A stretch of 38,994 bases of DNA from JAWWPY01 sp033854735 (GCA_033854735.1 JAWWPY010000515.1:1-38994); one strand, 5' to 3'. Counted from the stretch's first letter, positions 7,469 to 16,234 are shown. Numbers and translations: made by a program. The notes: generated by a model from the letters alone, not told the origin.

Positions 7469-9385
7469 TTAGCTGGATCTCACCATGCTGTAGTTGGAAG
7501 TGGACAGGGTGCCGACGCTGGCAATCGTCATCCCGAAGCTGGCACCGTTGACGTCCGCTGGCACCGTTGCCGTGTATGTCGCCTGGGTCCATCCGGCGGA
7601 TGCCGGGAGGGGCTGGGTCTGGGTCCAGTACCCCCAGACGCCAGTGGTGGCGTTGCGACTGTAGAGGGTGAGGAAAACGGGGACGGTTGACTGGTAGTAG
7701 ACGCTCATCGTGTATACCCCGCCCGCGGTGACAGTGGGGGCGCAGTTGCCGTTGTCGAACGGCGTGACCAGCTTGGCGTCGCCGTCCGTCCAGCTCGTCA
7801 TGCTGACCGTTTCCTGGCCGCCCGTCTGGCCGCCGGCTGGGCTCCAGGTGAAGGTCGGGCTGTTGGTCCCGAAGCCGGCCGCCATCCAGCACGCGGGGTT
7901 GGTCCCGGTGCCATCTGCGGTCTGCAGCAGCGGATTGGGCAGCGCCTGGACACCGATCGCGGCGGCGGCCGGAACCCCGGCGCCGTTGTCGACCAGGCTG
8001 TAGTTGGATGTGGACAGGATTCCGTTGCTGGGGATGGTCATCCCGTAGCTGAGCGCCGTCACGGTCGAAGGCACCGGTGGGGTGAGCCAGGTCGCCTGGG
8101 TCCAGCCGGCCGACGCCGCGAAGGTTGGGCTCTGTGTCCAGTAGGACCAGGTGCCGTTCGCGGCCCGGCCGTAGACGGTGATGAACACCGGGACGGTGGA
8201 CTTGTACCAGACGCTGAGCTGATAGGAGTGGCCGGTCACGATGGTGGGAGCGCACTGGCCCAGGTCCATGGTCGTGAGCAGCTTCGCGTCTCCGGAGGTC
8301 AGGCCGTTCATGCTGAGCGTTTCCTGGCCCCCACTCACTGCCCCGCCGGTCGTGCTCCAGGAGAAGCTGGGCGTGTTGGTGCCGTAGCCGTTCTGCGTAA
8401 AGCACTGGGGATTAGCCGGGGTGACCGGGTCGGCGGTCGTCAGAGTCGGGTTGACCACCGCATTGGTGCCGACCGGGGCGGCGGGCACCGTCGGGGCGAT
8501 CACAGCGGGCTGCTGTGCGCCGCCGATGACCTGCGCGATGGTCTTGACCTGGACCCCCTTGAAGAGCACCTGGCCCTGCAGCCAGGTCAGGAAATTGCTG
8601 AACAGGGTGGGAGACCACGAGTACACCGGATCGCACCCGGCCGTGGTCTTGGCACAGATCTGGTGGAAGGAGAGCGCCAGCAGGCCGCCGCCGTGACTTT
8701 CCGCGTTGGTGACGGTCTTCTCCATTTGCGCCAGCGTGGTGGTCTGCTCGGCGTCGTCGGGTGTGGCGATGTTGTACGGGTCAGCGGGCGGGATGGTCTC
8801 CGCGTACGGGCAGTCCGGGTAGGCGCAGGCGCCCACGTCCGCGGACGCGACGTCGCCGACGCCGCGCGCGGAGTTGAACCCGCACGCCTTGGCCAGTGTC
8901 TCGTCCGTGGCGTTAAGGTCCGCGAACGGGTAGGCGAAGTTGGTGACCTTGAAGCCGTCGGCCAGCAGCACGTTGCGCCCCTGGCAGATTTCCCGCTGGG
9001 CCTCCGCGCTGGACTTGGTCGGGAGGTCGGCGTTGTTGACGGTCTTGCCGCCGATCTCATCCCCGTTCGCGGCCAGGGTGTTGAGGTTGGCCATGGTCAT
9101 GAAACCGGGCTGGCCGATCCAGCCCGAGATGATGTAGAACGTGCCCGCCATGTTGTGCGCTTTCAGGGCCGTGGCGGCGGTCATCTGTGATGCCCACTGG
9201 TTGTCGAATGTAAACGACACGACCGTCGGGGTTCGCACCGGAATGGTCGCGGATCGCGCGGCGGACGCGGGCGCAGCGGACAGGCCCGCCACGGAAATCG
9301 CGGCCGCTGAGACCGTCGCCACGACGGCTCCCGCTCGTCTCAGCCGAATATGAAATGACTTCAGACGAAACATCCTGTGCGTCAT
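7469..9385 (-). CDS. Secreted polysaccharide deacetylase-like (NodB fold) protein with two C-terminal beta-sandwich repeats; metal site degenerate
   Basis: A 638-aa exported protein. The first 40 residues form a signal peptide: basic RLRR, a hydrophobic Ala/Val-rich core, then APASA before the likely cleavage. Residues about 55-270 are a NodB-like domain. The usual TFDDG motif reads TFDNQ, and the usual GHEIGxHTxxH motif reads GDEIGGKTVNNADL, so the second Asp and both motif-2 His ligands are absent. AYPF and LSFHQIC in later motifs are kept. Two related repeats of about 150 residues follow (near 310-465 and 480-638), each with a VNP/LPNPLL-type start, GGQETxSM, YxxSTVPVF, WTQATY and LSTSNYSxV; these look like carbohydrate-binding beta-sandwiches. 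Start 9385 is chosen over 9409 because a GGGGGG site precedes it. It diverges from the exopolysaccharide operon and probably acts on or binds that polymer at the cell surface. Confidence 0.82.
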   Translation of the reverse strand: MTHRMFRLKSFHIRLRRAGAVVATVSAAAISVAGLSAAPASAARSATIPVRTPTVVSFTFDNQWASQMTAATALKAHNMAGTFYIISGWIGQPGFMTMANLNTLAANGDEIGGKTVNNADLPTKSSAEAQREICQGRNVLLADGFKVTNFAYPFADLNATDETLAKACGFNSARGVGDVASADVGACAYPDCPYAETIPPADPYNIATPDDAEQTTTLAQMEKTVTNAESHGGGLLALSFHQICAKTTAGCDPVYSWSPTLFSNFLTWLQGQVLFKGVQVKTIAQVIGGAQQPAVIAPTVPAAPVGTNAVVNPTLTTADPVTPANPQCFTQNGYGTNTPSFSWSTTGGAVSGGQETLSMNGLTSGDAKLLTTMDLGQCAPTIVTGHSYQLSVWYKSTVPVFITVYGRAANGTWSYWTQSPTFAASAGWTQATWLTPPVPSTVTALSYGMTIPSNGILSTSNYSLVDNGAGVPAAAAIGVQALPNPLLQTADGTGTNPACWMAAGFGTNSPTFTWSPAGGQTGGQETVSMTSWTDGDAKLVTPFDNGNCAPTVTAGGVYTMSVYYQSTVPVFLTLYSRNATTGVWGYWTQTQPLPASAGWTQATYTATVPADVNGASFGMTIASVGTLSTSNYSMVRSS

Positions 9386-9978
9386 GTCTAGCCCCCCGTG
9401 TGTTTCCATGGTCGGTTCCTCCGCGAAACTGGCTCAGCTATTCGTGGGCACCTGCCGGCTGACATGCAGCCTGACAAGCGCTGAATACTGCCCTATCCAC
9501 CTATTTACATATTTGCGACAAAAGTCCGGATTTCGGAATGTAGGGCCGGTGGCCGCCACCTGACTGCCTCGATCGCACGGCCGGGAGTACCACTGAGTCC
9601 CGGCCACGTCGAGACAGGCCGAGGCCCCCGGCTTCTGCGGATCCGGCCGAGATCGCCCGCCCAGGGCCCGGCAGGCATCCCCGGGAGTCCATTGACCTGG
9701 CGAAACTCGAAACTAGGCGTGGTCGCGACTTGATCGGGCAGCGTGGCCTCCAGCTGTTACAGGCCTGGTCTCGGGTCCGGGCCGCGCAGCCCAGCATGCG
9801 CCGCCGACGGCCGCCGGCGTCTCGTGCATGTGGGTGAGAAAGAAGTGCCATTTGGATGACTACGCGGCACCTCTGAGAATGCAGACTCCGCAGAGATGTG
9901 GTGGGGGCATCACGATTAAATCGTGTAATTCAAACAGATCATTATAAAGGAATAATTATCACGGGGGAGTGTCGCATC
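9386..9978. promoter_or_regulatory. Divergent control region of the exopolysaccharide locus, with an AT-rich island
   Basis: This 593-base interval separates the minus-strand deacetylase-like gene from the plus-strand exopolysaccharide operon. Two AT-rich patches stand out: about 9500-9535 (near the deacetylase side, containing ATTTACATATTTGCG) and 9911-9960 (just before the operon, containing ATTATAAAGGAATAATTATC). They are the likely promoters of the two transcripts. The minus-strand ORF through the middle lacks coding character. No known riboswitch fold was recognised by eye. Confidence 0.5.
9911..9925. promoter_or_regulatory. Palindromic candidate operator upstream of the exopolysaccharide operon
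   Basis: CACGAT-TAA-ATCGTG is a perfect 6-bp inverted repeat with a 3-base centre, 54 bases before the proposed GTG start at 9979. A second, imperfect AT-rich inverted repeat (GATCATTAT...ATAATTATC) occupies 9937-9960. In such a GC-rich context both are unusual and are candidate regulator sites. No regulator gene lies in the locus. Confidence 0.4.
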
Positions 9979-11064
9979 GTGCGTTCGCAACGTGAGGGAA
10001 TCCGGGTCGGGGTTGTCGGTGTGGGTTACTGGGGGTCTAAGCACGTGCGCGTGCTGCGCTCGATGACCGACGTGGCCGCCGTAGTCAGCATTGACCAGCG
10101 TTTCGCCGGTACGGCTAACGGGCGGACCGACCACCTCCAGAACGAATACGCCGACATTGCGGCGGCCATGCCGTACATCGACGCGGTCGTCATAGCGACG
10201 CCGCCGTCGAGTCACGTGGACGTGGGCTTGCAGGCGATCGCGGCGGGTAAGCACGTACTCATCGAGAAGCCGCTGGCCACGACGGTGGCAGCGGCGCGGT
10301 CGCTGGTCGATGCGGCCGACGCGGCCGGTGTTGTGCTCATGGTCGGGCACACGTTTGAGCACAACGCGGCGGTGCACAAGCTGCGCGACATCGTGCGCCA
10401 GCGGGAACTCGGGCAGCTGTATTACCTTGACTGCGCTCGCCTGAACCTCGGGCTCTACCAGACCGACGTGAACGTCATCGTCGACCTGGCTCCGCACGAC
10501 ATCTCGATCGCGAACTTCGTGCTGGGCTCGCGGCCGACGACGGTCACCGCGTGGGGTTCGCGTTATGTGCACCCCGACCACGAAGACGTCGCCTACCTGC
10601 GGCTCGACTACGCCGACGTGGGCGTCCAGGCCAATATCCACGTCAGCTGGCTCAGCCCGGACAAGGTGCGCCGGATCACGGCCGTGGGCTCGAAGAAGAT
10701 GGCGGTCTACGACGATCTGGCCGCGGACGAGCGTATCCGGATCTATGACAAGTCGGCGATGCCCCCGGAGGGGGGCGACGGGCCGTTGTCCCGGGTCGCC
10801 TACCACCTCGGCGGCGTGGTCTCACCGTTCATCGCCTTCGCTGAGCCGCTGGCTGTTCAAGATCAGCATTTCGTGGACTGCATCGCCGAAGGCTCACGGC
10901 CAGCGACGGACGGCAACAGCGGCCTGACCGTGGTCCAGGTCCTCGAGTGCGCCCAGATCTCGCTGACGGAGCAGAGGCCGGTGGCCCTGGCCGAGCTGGC
11001 GCAACTCCCGGTGACCGCCTCCCGCGTGCCTGATGCCGTATTCGCCGGGGCCATCCGGACCTGA
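9979..11064 (+). CDS. Gfo/Idh/MocA-family sugar dehydrogenase (nucleotide-sugar oxidase, WlbA/WbpB-like)
   Basis: A 361-aa NAD(P)-dependent oxidoreductase. The N-terminal Rossmann fold is seen in RVGVVGVGYWGSKHVRVL, then VVIATPPSSHV and the catalytic EKPL motif (K97). The C-terminal alpha/beta domain holds DLAPHDISIANF with H173, typical of the WlbA/WbpB type that oxidises C3 of UDP-GlcNAc-type sugars. The next gene is a DegT aminotransferase, so the pair would install a 3-amino group on a nucleotide sugar. That exact product is inference, because the usual acetyltransferase is not in the window. GTG 9979 is preferred because the conserved Rossmann start follows directly and a GGGGGA run lies 11 bases upstream; the frame also extends to 9898 through AT-rich DNA, which is unlikely to be translated. 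First gene of the exopolysaccharide operon. Confidence 0.85.
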   Translation: MRSQREGIRVGVVGVGYWGSKHVRVLRSMTDVAAVVSIDQRFAGTANGRTDHLQNEYADIAAAMPYIDAVVIATPPSSHVDVGLQAIAAGKHVLIEKPLATTVAAARSLVDAADAAGVVLMVGHTFEHNAAVHKLRDIVRQRELGQLYYLDCARLNLGLYQTDVNVIVDLAPHDISIANFVLGSRPTTVTAWGSRYVHPDHEDVAYLRLDYADVGVQANIHVSWLSPDKVRRITAVGSKKMAVYDDLAADERIRIYDKSAMPPEGGDGPLSRVAYHLGGVVSPFIAFAEPLAVQDQHFVDCIAEGSRPATDGNSGLTVVQVLECAQISLTEQRPVALAELAQLPVTASRVPDAVFAGAIRT

Positions 11065-11128
11065 TCCAGCATCACGCAGCGACCGGTGCGCCGTCGGCGC
11101 ACACCGAGACACGGGGGAACCGAACGAA

Positions 11129-12268
11129 ATGACTACCGTACCTTTCACTGACCTGGCCGCGATGACCAAGGAGATCTGGCCGGCGATCGAGCGGGACTAC
11201 CTAGCCTGCCTGCTCGGCGCCGGTTACATCGGCGGCCCGGCGGTCGAGTCCTTCGAGCGGGAGTGGGCCGCCTACTGTGGCGCCGATCACGCCGTGGGTG
11301 TCGCCAACGGGACCGATGCGCTGCAGCTCAGCCTGACTGCACTCGGGATCGGGCCCGGCGATGAGGTCGTCGTCCCAGCGAACACGTTCGTCGCCACTGC
11401 CGCCGCCGTGGTCCGTGCGGGCGCGACGCCGCGGTTCGCCGACGTCAGCGACGACACGCTGCTCATGACGCCAGAAACGCTCAGCGCGGCGATCACCCCG
11501 CGCACGCGGGCCGTCATGATCGTTCACCTGTACGGACAGATGCCCGACATGGCCGGCCTGCTCGCCGTCGCCGACAACGCGGGGATCCTCGTCATCGAAG
11601 ACGCCGCGCAGGCCCACGGTGCGGAGTGGGCCGGCCGGCGGGCAGGCTCCTTCGGCGCGGCCGCCTGCTTCAGCTTCTATCCAGGAAAGAACCTGGGCGC
11701 CTTCGGCGACGCGGGCGCGGTGGTGACGTCGCGGCCGGAAGTCGCCGACCGGGTGCGGGCGCTCGCCAATCACGGCCGGTCGCACGGTTCATCGCACTAC
11801 GAGCACGAGGTCGTCGGCACCAACAGCCGTCTGGACACACTCCAGGCGATCGCGCTGTCGGGCAAGCTCGCCCGCCTGGACGTGTGGACACAGCGGCGGA
11901 TCGAGCTGGCCGCCCGCTACCGGGACCAGCTGAGCGGCACAGGCCTGAAGCTGGTCGGCGTCGCACCTCCGGCCCGCCACGTCTATCACCTCTTCGTCGT
12001 CCGCCTGGCCGAACGCGACCGGGTCCGGGTGGAGCTGGGGCGCCGTGGAATCCAGACCGGCGTGCACTATCCGGTGCCGTGCCACCTGCAGCCGCCGCTC
12101 CGGCGATTCGCGGATGGCGCGCTGCCCGTGGCCGAGCAGGCTGCCCAGGAACTGTTGTCGCTCCCGTTGTTCCCGCACATGACCGATGACCAGGTCGACG
12201 TGGTGTGCGAAGTGCTTGGCCACCTGCTGCCGGCCACCATCAGCCCGGAGTTCACCCGTGTCTGCTGA
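11129..12268 (+). CDS. DegT/DnrJ/EryC1/StrS-family nucleotide-sugar aminotransferase
   Basis: A 379-aa PLP-dependent enzyme. It opens with VPFTDL, then GTDALQLSLTALGIGPGDEV (PLP phosphate-binding), EDAAQAHGA (Asp that pairs with the pyridine nitrogen) and the Schiff-base lysine K187 in SFYPGKNLGAFGDAG. The C-terminal GVHYPVPCHLQPPL segment is typical of sugar 3- or 4-aminotransferases. It would transaminate the keto-sugar made by the preceding dehydrogenase, using glutamate as donor. ATG 11129 is chosen over the upstream in-frame ATG because homologues begin at the VPFTDL region. The start lies 64 bases after the dehydrogenase stop, and the 3' end overlaps the next gene by 11 bases. Confidence 0.9.
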   Translation: MTTVPFTDLAAMTKEIWPAIERDYLACLLGAGYIGGPAVESFEREWAAYCGADHAVGVANGTDALQLSLTALGIGPGDEVVVPANTFVATAAAVVRAGATPRFADVSDDTLLMTPETLSAAITPRTRAVMIVHLYGQMPDMAGLLAVADNAGILVIEDAAQAHGAEWAGRRAGSFGAAACFSFYPGKNLGAFGDAGAVVTSRPEVADRVRALANHGRSHGSSHYEHEVVGTNSRLDTLQAIALSGKLARLDVWTQRRIELAARYRDQLSGTGLKLVGVAPPARHVYHLFVVRLAERDRVRVELGRRGIQTGVHYPVPCHLQPPLRRFADGALPVAEQAAQELLSLPLFPHMTDDQVDVVCEVLGHLLPATISPEFTRVC

Positions 12269-12986
12269 GCCGGCCAGCCGGTTCCGGCTGGCCGGTGACC
12301 GCGGTGGCGTCCCCATGACGCAACTGGCCGAGAGGCCGCACCGCAGCGCCCGGCTCGGGTTTGCGGACGACGCCGCCAAGCGAGCACTGGACATCGTGGT
12401 CTCGCTGGCCATGATCATGGTCTTGGGGCCGCTGCTCATTCTGCTCTGGTCGGCGGTACGGCTGACGTCGCGTGGGCCCGCGCTGTTCAGGCAGCAGCGG
12501 CTCGGCCGTGACCAGCAGCGTTTCATGGTGCTCAAACTGCGGACCATGTACTCCGGCAACAACGACCAGATCCACCGCGACTACGTAACGAACATGCTCC
12601 GCGACCGCCAGCCGCAGGCCGCCGGGTCCAGCGGGCTGTTCAAACTGGACGCCGATCCCCGTATCACGCCGCTCGGTGCCTGGCTGCGCCGGACCAGCCT
12701 GGATGAGCTGCCGCAGCTCCTCAACGTGCTCGGCGGCCAGATGTCCCTGGTGGGGCCGCGTCCGGTGCTGCCCTGGGAAGAGGAGCTGTTCAGCGCGGCC
12801 AACCGGCAGCGTTTCGAGGTCAAGCCCGGCATCACCGGCCTGTGGCAGGTGAGCGGCCGCAGCAAGCTCTCGATGCAGCAAGCTCTCGAACTCGACGCCG
12901 AGTACGTGGGCCGCCGCAGTCTCGCGCTGGACCTCATCATCCTGATCCGCACCGTGCCAGCCCTGCTCCGAGGTGGCGCGACGTGA
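12258..12986 (+). CDS. Undecaprenyl-phosphate phosphoglycosyl transferase (bacterial sugar transferase, WbaP/ExoY/WcaJ C-terminal type)
   Basis: A 242-aa monotopic membrane enzyme that starts repeat-unit synthesis by moving a sugar-1-phosphate from a nucleotide sugar to undecaprenyl phosphate on the cytoplasmic face. It has the short form with one hydrophobic re-entrant helix (DIVVSLAMIMVLGPLLILL), then RLGRDQQRFMVLKLRTM, the catalytic Asp149-Glu150 dyad in SLDELPQLLNVL, MSLVGPRPVLPWE and KPGITGLWQVSGRS. The extra N-terminal four-helix region of full WbaP is absent. GTG 12258 overlaps the aminotransferase stop by 11 bases; ATG 12315 is an alternative that leaves all motifs intact. The stop overlaps the next start (GTGA), so translation is coupled to the flippase-polymerase fusion. 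Confidence 0.9.
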   Translation: MSAEPASRFRLAGDRGGVPMTQLAERPHRSARLGFADDAAKRALDIVVSLAMIMVLGPLLILLWSAVRLTSRGPALFRQQRLGRDQQRFMVLKLRTMYSGNNDQIHRDYVTNMLRDRQPQAAGSSGLFKLDADPRITPLGAWLRRTSLDELPQLLNVLGGQMSLVGPRPVLPWEEELFSAANRQRFEVKPGITGLWQVSGRSKLSMQQALELDAEYVGRRSLALDLIILIRTVPALLRGGAT

Positions 12987-15900
12987 CGTCAGGAGCTGGT
13001 GGGACGGACGTCGCCACCCCGGAATTGATGGCGGGCGGATCGGACCTGGCCACCCCGCAAGGCGCGGTGAGCGACTCGATGTCGGTCGCCGTCTGGACCA
13101 TCATCAGCCGGTTCACGGGCGTCCTGCGCGGGGTTACGGTCGCCGCGGTGCTGGGCGCGACGTACTTCGCCAATACCTACCAGTTCACCAACTCACTGCC
13201 GAACCTCGTCTTCTACGGCCTGCTGGCTGGCTCACTATTCTCCTCGATCCTCGTGCCCGCCCTCGTGCCGCATATCGACTCGGGCGACCGGCGGGCCGCC
13301 GCGCGCACCGCGGGGGGCCTGCTCGGCCTGGCCCTGGTCGGCATGCTGGCTCTCGTCCCAGTCGTGGCGGTGCTCACGCCGGTGCTGCTGCATCTGGGCT
13401 CGGCCGGGGCCACCGACCCGGCGGCGGCGCAGGGCCAGGCCCATATCGGTGCCGTGCTGGTGCTCCTGCTGCTGCCGCAGGTGCCGCTGTACGCCGTGGT
13501 GGGCACGGCCGCGGCCGTCATGAACGCGCATCGCCGCTTCGCCTTGGCTGCCGCCGCACCGGCCCTGGAGAACCTGGGTACGATCGCCGTCCTCGGGGTG
13601 GTGGCGGTGCTGTATGCGCGGGCCGCGCAGCAGCGCGCCGCCCCCACGTCGCTGCTGCTCCTCCTGGGCCTGGGTACGACCGGCGCGGTTCTGCTGCACG
13701 CGGGCGCACAATGGTGGGGCGCGCGGCGGGTGGGCATCGTGCTCGTGCCCCGGGCCGGGTGGCGTGACCCGCAGGTGCGTGCGGTCGTCCGGCGGGCGCT
13801 GCCCGCACTGGCCCAGGCGGCGCTGGCCGCTCTCCAGCTGGGGGCACTGCTCGTCGTGGCCGACCGGGTGGCCGGTGGTGTCGTGGCGTTCCAGCTGGCG
13901 ACGAGCTTCTACTTCCTGCCGATAGCGGTCGGCGCGACTCCGGTGGCGCTCTCGCTGGTGCCGCGGCTGTCCCGGATGACCGCGCCGGGCCAGGCTCCGG
14001 TCTTCCGCGATACCTACGTGCGCGGCCTGGTCTTCGCGTCCTTCCTCGTTATCCCGGCCGCCACCGCGTACGCCGTGCTCGCCCGGCCGCTGGCCGGCGC
14101 GATCGCGTTCGGCCACTTCAGCGCGTCGGGCGGCGCTGGATTGCTGGCCGCGTCGCTGACCGGCCTGGCCCCCGGCATCATCGGCGAGACGCTCTTCCTG
14201 GTGACCACCTACGCGTGCTACGCGCGCCAGGACACCACGCACCCGCTGCGGGGAATGATCATCCAGACGGTGGTCTGCGCTGGAGTCATCGCCGCCTGCC
14301 TGCAGATGCACGGTCCCGCGCTGCTCACCGCGCTCGGCCTCGGCCTGTCGGCCGGCAGCATCGCCGCGGCCCTCTACCTGGTGCACCATCTCCGGCGCGG
14401 GCTGCCGCCCGGGGGCGAGCCCGCACTGCGCCCATTGCTGCGCACGATCGTCTGCTCGGCCATCATGATCGTGCCGGCCTGGGCCACGGCGACCTTCCTG
14501 GCCGGCCACCTGAACACGGCTCCTGGCCACGTGGTCGCGATGCTCGCCGCCAGCGTGGTGGGCGCCAGCGTCTACTTCGCGCTGCAGGCCGCCCTGCATG
14601 CTCCGCAGATGACGTGGGTGGCCGGAGCGCTGCGGCGCGGGCCACGGCGGCCGGGCCCGCCGGGGAGTGGAGCCGCCCCCGTGGGGCACCCCTCAGTGCA
14701 GCACCCCTCAATGCGGCACCCCTCAATGCGGCGTCCGTCGGTGCTGCGTGTGCGCGCGGCGAGCCAGGCCGCGGAATTCGGCCGGATGATAGGGCCGGTC
14801 CTGGGCCGGCTGCGGCTTGAGATCGCGCTTCTCCTCGGGTGCGCCGCGATCGGGGTCCTGACCGCCATCAGCGTCAAGTACGCGGTAACCGCGATGCTGG
14901 TGCTGGGCCTCAGCGGATGGGTCCTGGTCAGGCCCGCGACCGCGGGCTACCTGCTCATTTTCCTCACTCCGCTCGTCGTGGGGGTCGATGCCAGCCACCT
15001 CGTTCCCTTGCTGCGCCCGAACGAGGCTCTCATGGTCTTGTTCGGCGCGCTCATCGGGCTGCGCTGGCTGGCCGGCGTCCGCACCGGCGACCGCCGGTGG
15101 CCGAGGCTGGACCGGGTCGACATCTGGCTCATCGCGCTCGGCCTCACCAGCTCGGTCGTTCCGCTCATGATGATGGTGGCCCGGCAGCGCCAGATCACCC
15201 CGGACGACCTCCTGTACTGCATCGTCATCTGGAAGCTGCTCGGCGAGTACGTCATCGTGCGCGCCACCATCACCACCCGCGAGCAGGCGATGCGTTGCCT
15301 GGTGCTCTCCATGATCTCAGCCGCGATCGTCTCGGCCATCGCCATCCTCCAGTCGCTCGGGCTGTTCGGCGTCCCGGCCCTGCTGGCTAAGTTCTACGCG
15401 CCGCTGGGGGTGACGGCCGTCCTGACCAACGGACGGGGCAGTTCGCTGCTCGGGCTGCCCGCCGCCGTGGCCGATCTGGCCATCCTCAACCTGGTCATCG
15501 CGATCGCCATGATCGTTCGCGGTCACCCGCGGCGGCTGTGGCTAGGTGGCCTGGCCGCGCTCTTGGCGTTCAGCGTGCTGGCCGCGGCCGAGTTCTCGAC
15601 GGTGATCGCGCTCCTCGTGGCCCTGGGCGCGGTGGTGGCGCTCACCAAGTCAGGCAAGATCGTCGCCTACGGCATCCCGGTGGCCCTCCTGGGCGGAGTC
15701 CTGCTCTGGCCGGTGATCGAGATCCGGCTGAGCGGCTTCCACAGCGCATCCGGCCTGCCGATCAGCTGGATTACCAGGCTGCGTAACCTGCAGACCTACT
15801 TCTGGCCGACTCTGTTCTCAGACTTCAACTGGATCTTCGGGGTCCGGCCCTCGGCCCGGGTCGTCGCGCCCAACCAGCAGTACGGCTACGTCTGGATCGA

Positions 15901-16234
15901 GAGCGGCTACACGTGGCTGCTCTGGGGCGGCGGGATTCCCCTGCTGGCCAGCTACCTCGGCTTCGGGGGCGCGGTCGTCCGCAAGGGCTGGGCCTTCGCC
16001 CGGCGGGCGGACGCCGCGGGCATCGCCGGCACCGCGGTCGCTGCGGCCCTGTGCGCGCAGATGTTCTCGATGATTTTGGACCCGCACCTGACCTACCGCG
16101 GCGCGGGCGACGCGGTCTTCCTCATCCTGGCTCTGGTCCGGGTGCTGCCCAGCCGGCCGGCCCGGGTGGATGACCATGGCACACCGGTCGTGGCGGCCGC
16201 CGCCACGCCCCGACTTCAGGAGGTATTCGCATGA
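12983..16234 (+). CDS. Fusion protein: MurJ/Wzx-like lipid-linked oligosaccharide flippase + Wzy/O-antigen-ligase-like polymerase
   Basis: An uninterrupted 1083-aa multi-pass membrane protein. Residues about 25-555 form a MurJ/MviN-type flippase: WTIISRFTGVLRGVTVAAVLG, FTNSLPNLVFYGLLAGSLFSS, PLYAVVGTAAAVMNAHRRFA and VGATPVALSLVPRLSRM, with about 14 hydrophobic helices. A charged Pro/His/Ser linker at about 556-600 includes an HPSMR-type pentapeptide repeat. Residues about 610-1060 form a second block of roughly 12 helices with TPLVVGVDASHLVPLLRPNE, a cytoplasmic basic loop and a large outer loop (RLRNLQTYFWPTLF, then GYVWIESGYTWLLWGGGI), as in Wzy polymerases and WaaL ligases. The protein would flip the lipid-linked repeat and polymerise it. 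In most Wzx/Wzy systems these are separate proteins. GTG 12983 overlaps the upstream stop, and the stop overlaps the next ATG. The Wzy assignment is less certain than the MurJ one. Confidence 0.85.
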   Translation: MTSGAGGTDVATPELMAGGSDLATPQGAVSDSMSVAVWTIISRFTGVLRGVTVAAVLGATYFANTYQFTNSLPNLVFYGLLAGSLFSSILVPALVPHIDSGDRRAAARTAGGLLGLALVGMLALVPVVAVLTPVLLHLGSAGATDPAAAQGQAHIGAVLVLLLLPQVPLYAVVGTAAAVMNAHRRFALAAAAPALENLGTIAVLGVVAVLYARAAQQRAAPTSLLLLLGLGTTGAVLLHAGAQWWGARRVGIVLVPRAGWRDPQVRAVVRRALPALAQAALAALQLGALLVVADRVAGGVVAFQLATSFYFLPIAVGATPVALSLVPRLSRMTAPGQAPVFRDTYVRGLVFASFLVIPAATAYAVLARPLAGAIAFGHFSASGGAGLLAASLTGLAPGIIGETLFLVTTYACYARQDTTHPLRGMIIQTVVCAGVIAACLQMHGPALLTALGLGLSAGSIAAALYLVHHLRRGLPPGGEPALRPLLRTIVCSAIMIVPAWATATFLAGHLNTAPGHVVAMLAASVVGASVYFALQAALHAPQMTWVAGALRRGPRRPGPPGSGAAPVGHPSVQHPSMRHPSMRRPSVLRVRAASQAAEFGRMIGPVLGRLRLEIALLLGCAAIGVLTAISVKYAVTAMLVLGLSGWVLVRPATAGYLLIFLTPLVVGVDASHLVPLLRPNEALMVLFGALIGLRWLAGVRTGDRRWPRLDRVDIWLIALGLTSSVVPLMMMVARQRQITPDDLLYCIVIWKLLGEYVIVRATITTREQAMRCLVLSMISAAIVSAIAILQSLGLFGVPALLAKFYAPLGVTAVLTNGRGSSLLGLPAAVADLAILNLVIAIAMIVRGHPRRLWLGGLAALLAFSVLAAAEFSTVIALLVALGAVVALTKSGKIVAYGIPVALLGGVLLWPVIEIRLSGFHSASGLPISWITRLRNLQTYFWPTLFSDFNWIFGVRPSARVVAPNQQYGYVWIESGYTWLLWGGGIPLLASYLGFGGAVVRKGWAFARRADAAGIAGTAVAAALCAQMFSMILDPHLTYRGAGDAVFLILALVRVLPSRPARVDDHGTPVVAAAATPRLQEVFA
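14687..14731 (+). repeat. 15-bp in-frame tandem repeat in the flippase-polymerase linker
   Basis: Three consecutive 15-base units (14687-14701, 14702-14716, 14717-14731) of the type CACCCCTCAATGCGG encode HPSVQ, HPSMR and HPSMR at residues 569-583. The last two units are identical and a degenerate fourth follows (RPSVL). They extend the linker between the two membrane domains. Confidence 0.85.

Noticed and set aside
9501..9851. 116-aa minus-strand open frame in the divergent control region
   Set aside because: Arg/Gly/Ser-rich, no ribosome site or domain; judged non-coding.
13235..14689. 484-aa minus-strand open frame inside the flippase-polymerase gene
   Set aside because: Gln/Arg/His-rich antisense shadow; the plus strand has clear membrane-protein content and coupled ends.
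12983..16234. Flippase-polymerase fusion as a simple sequencing error joining two genes
   Set aside because: The linker is long, in frame, has ordinary third-position G/C, and no ribosome site or start codon of a separate polymerase gene is evident around 14750-14830; still, raw reads would settle it.
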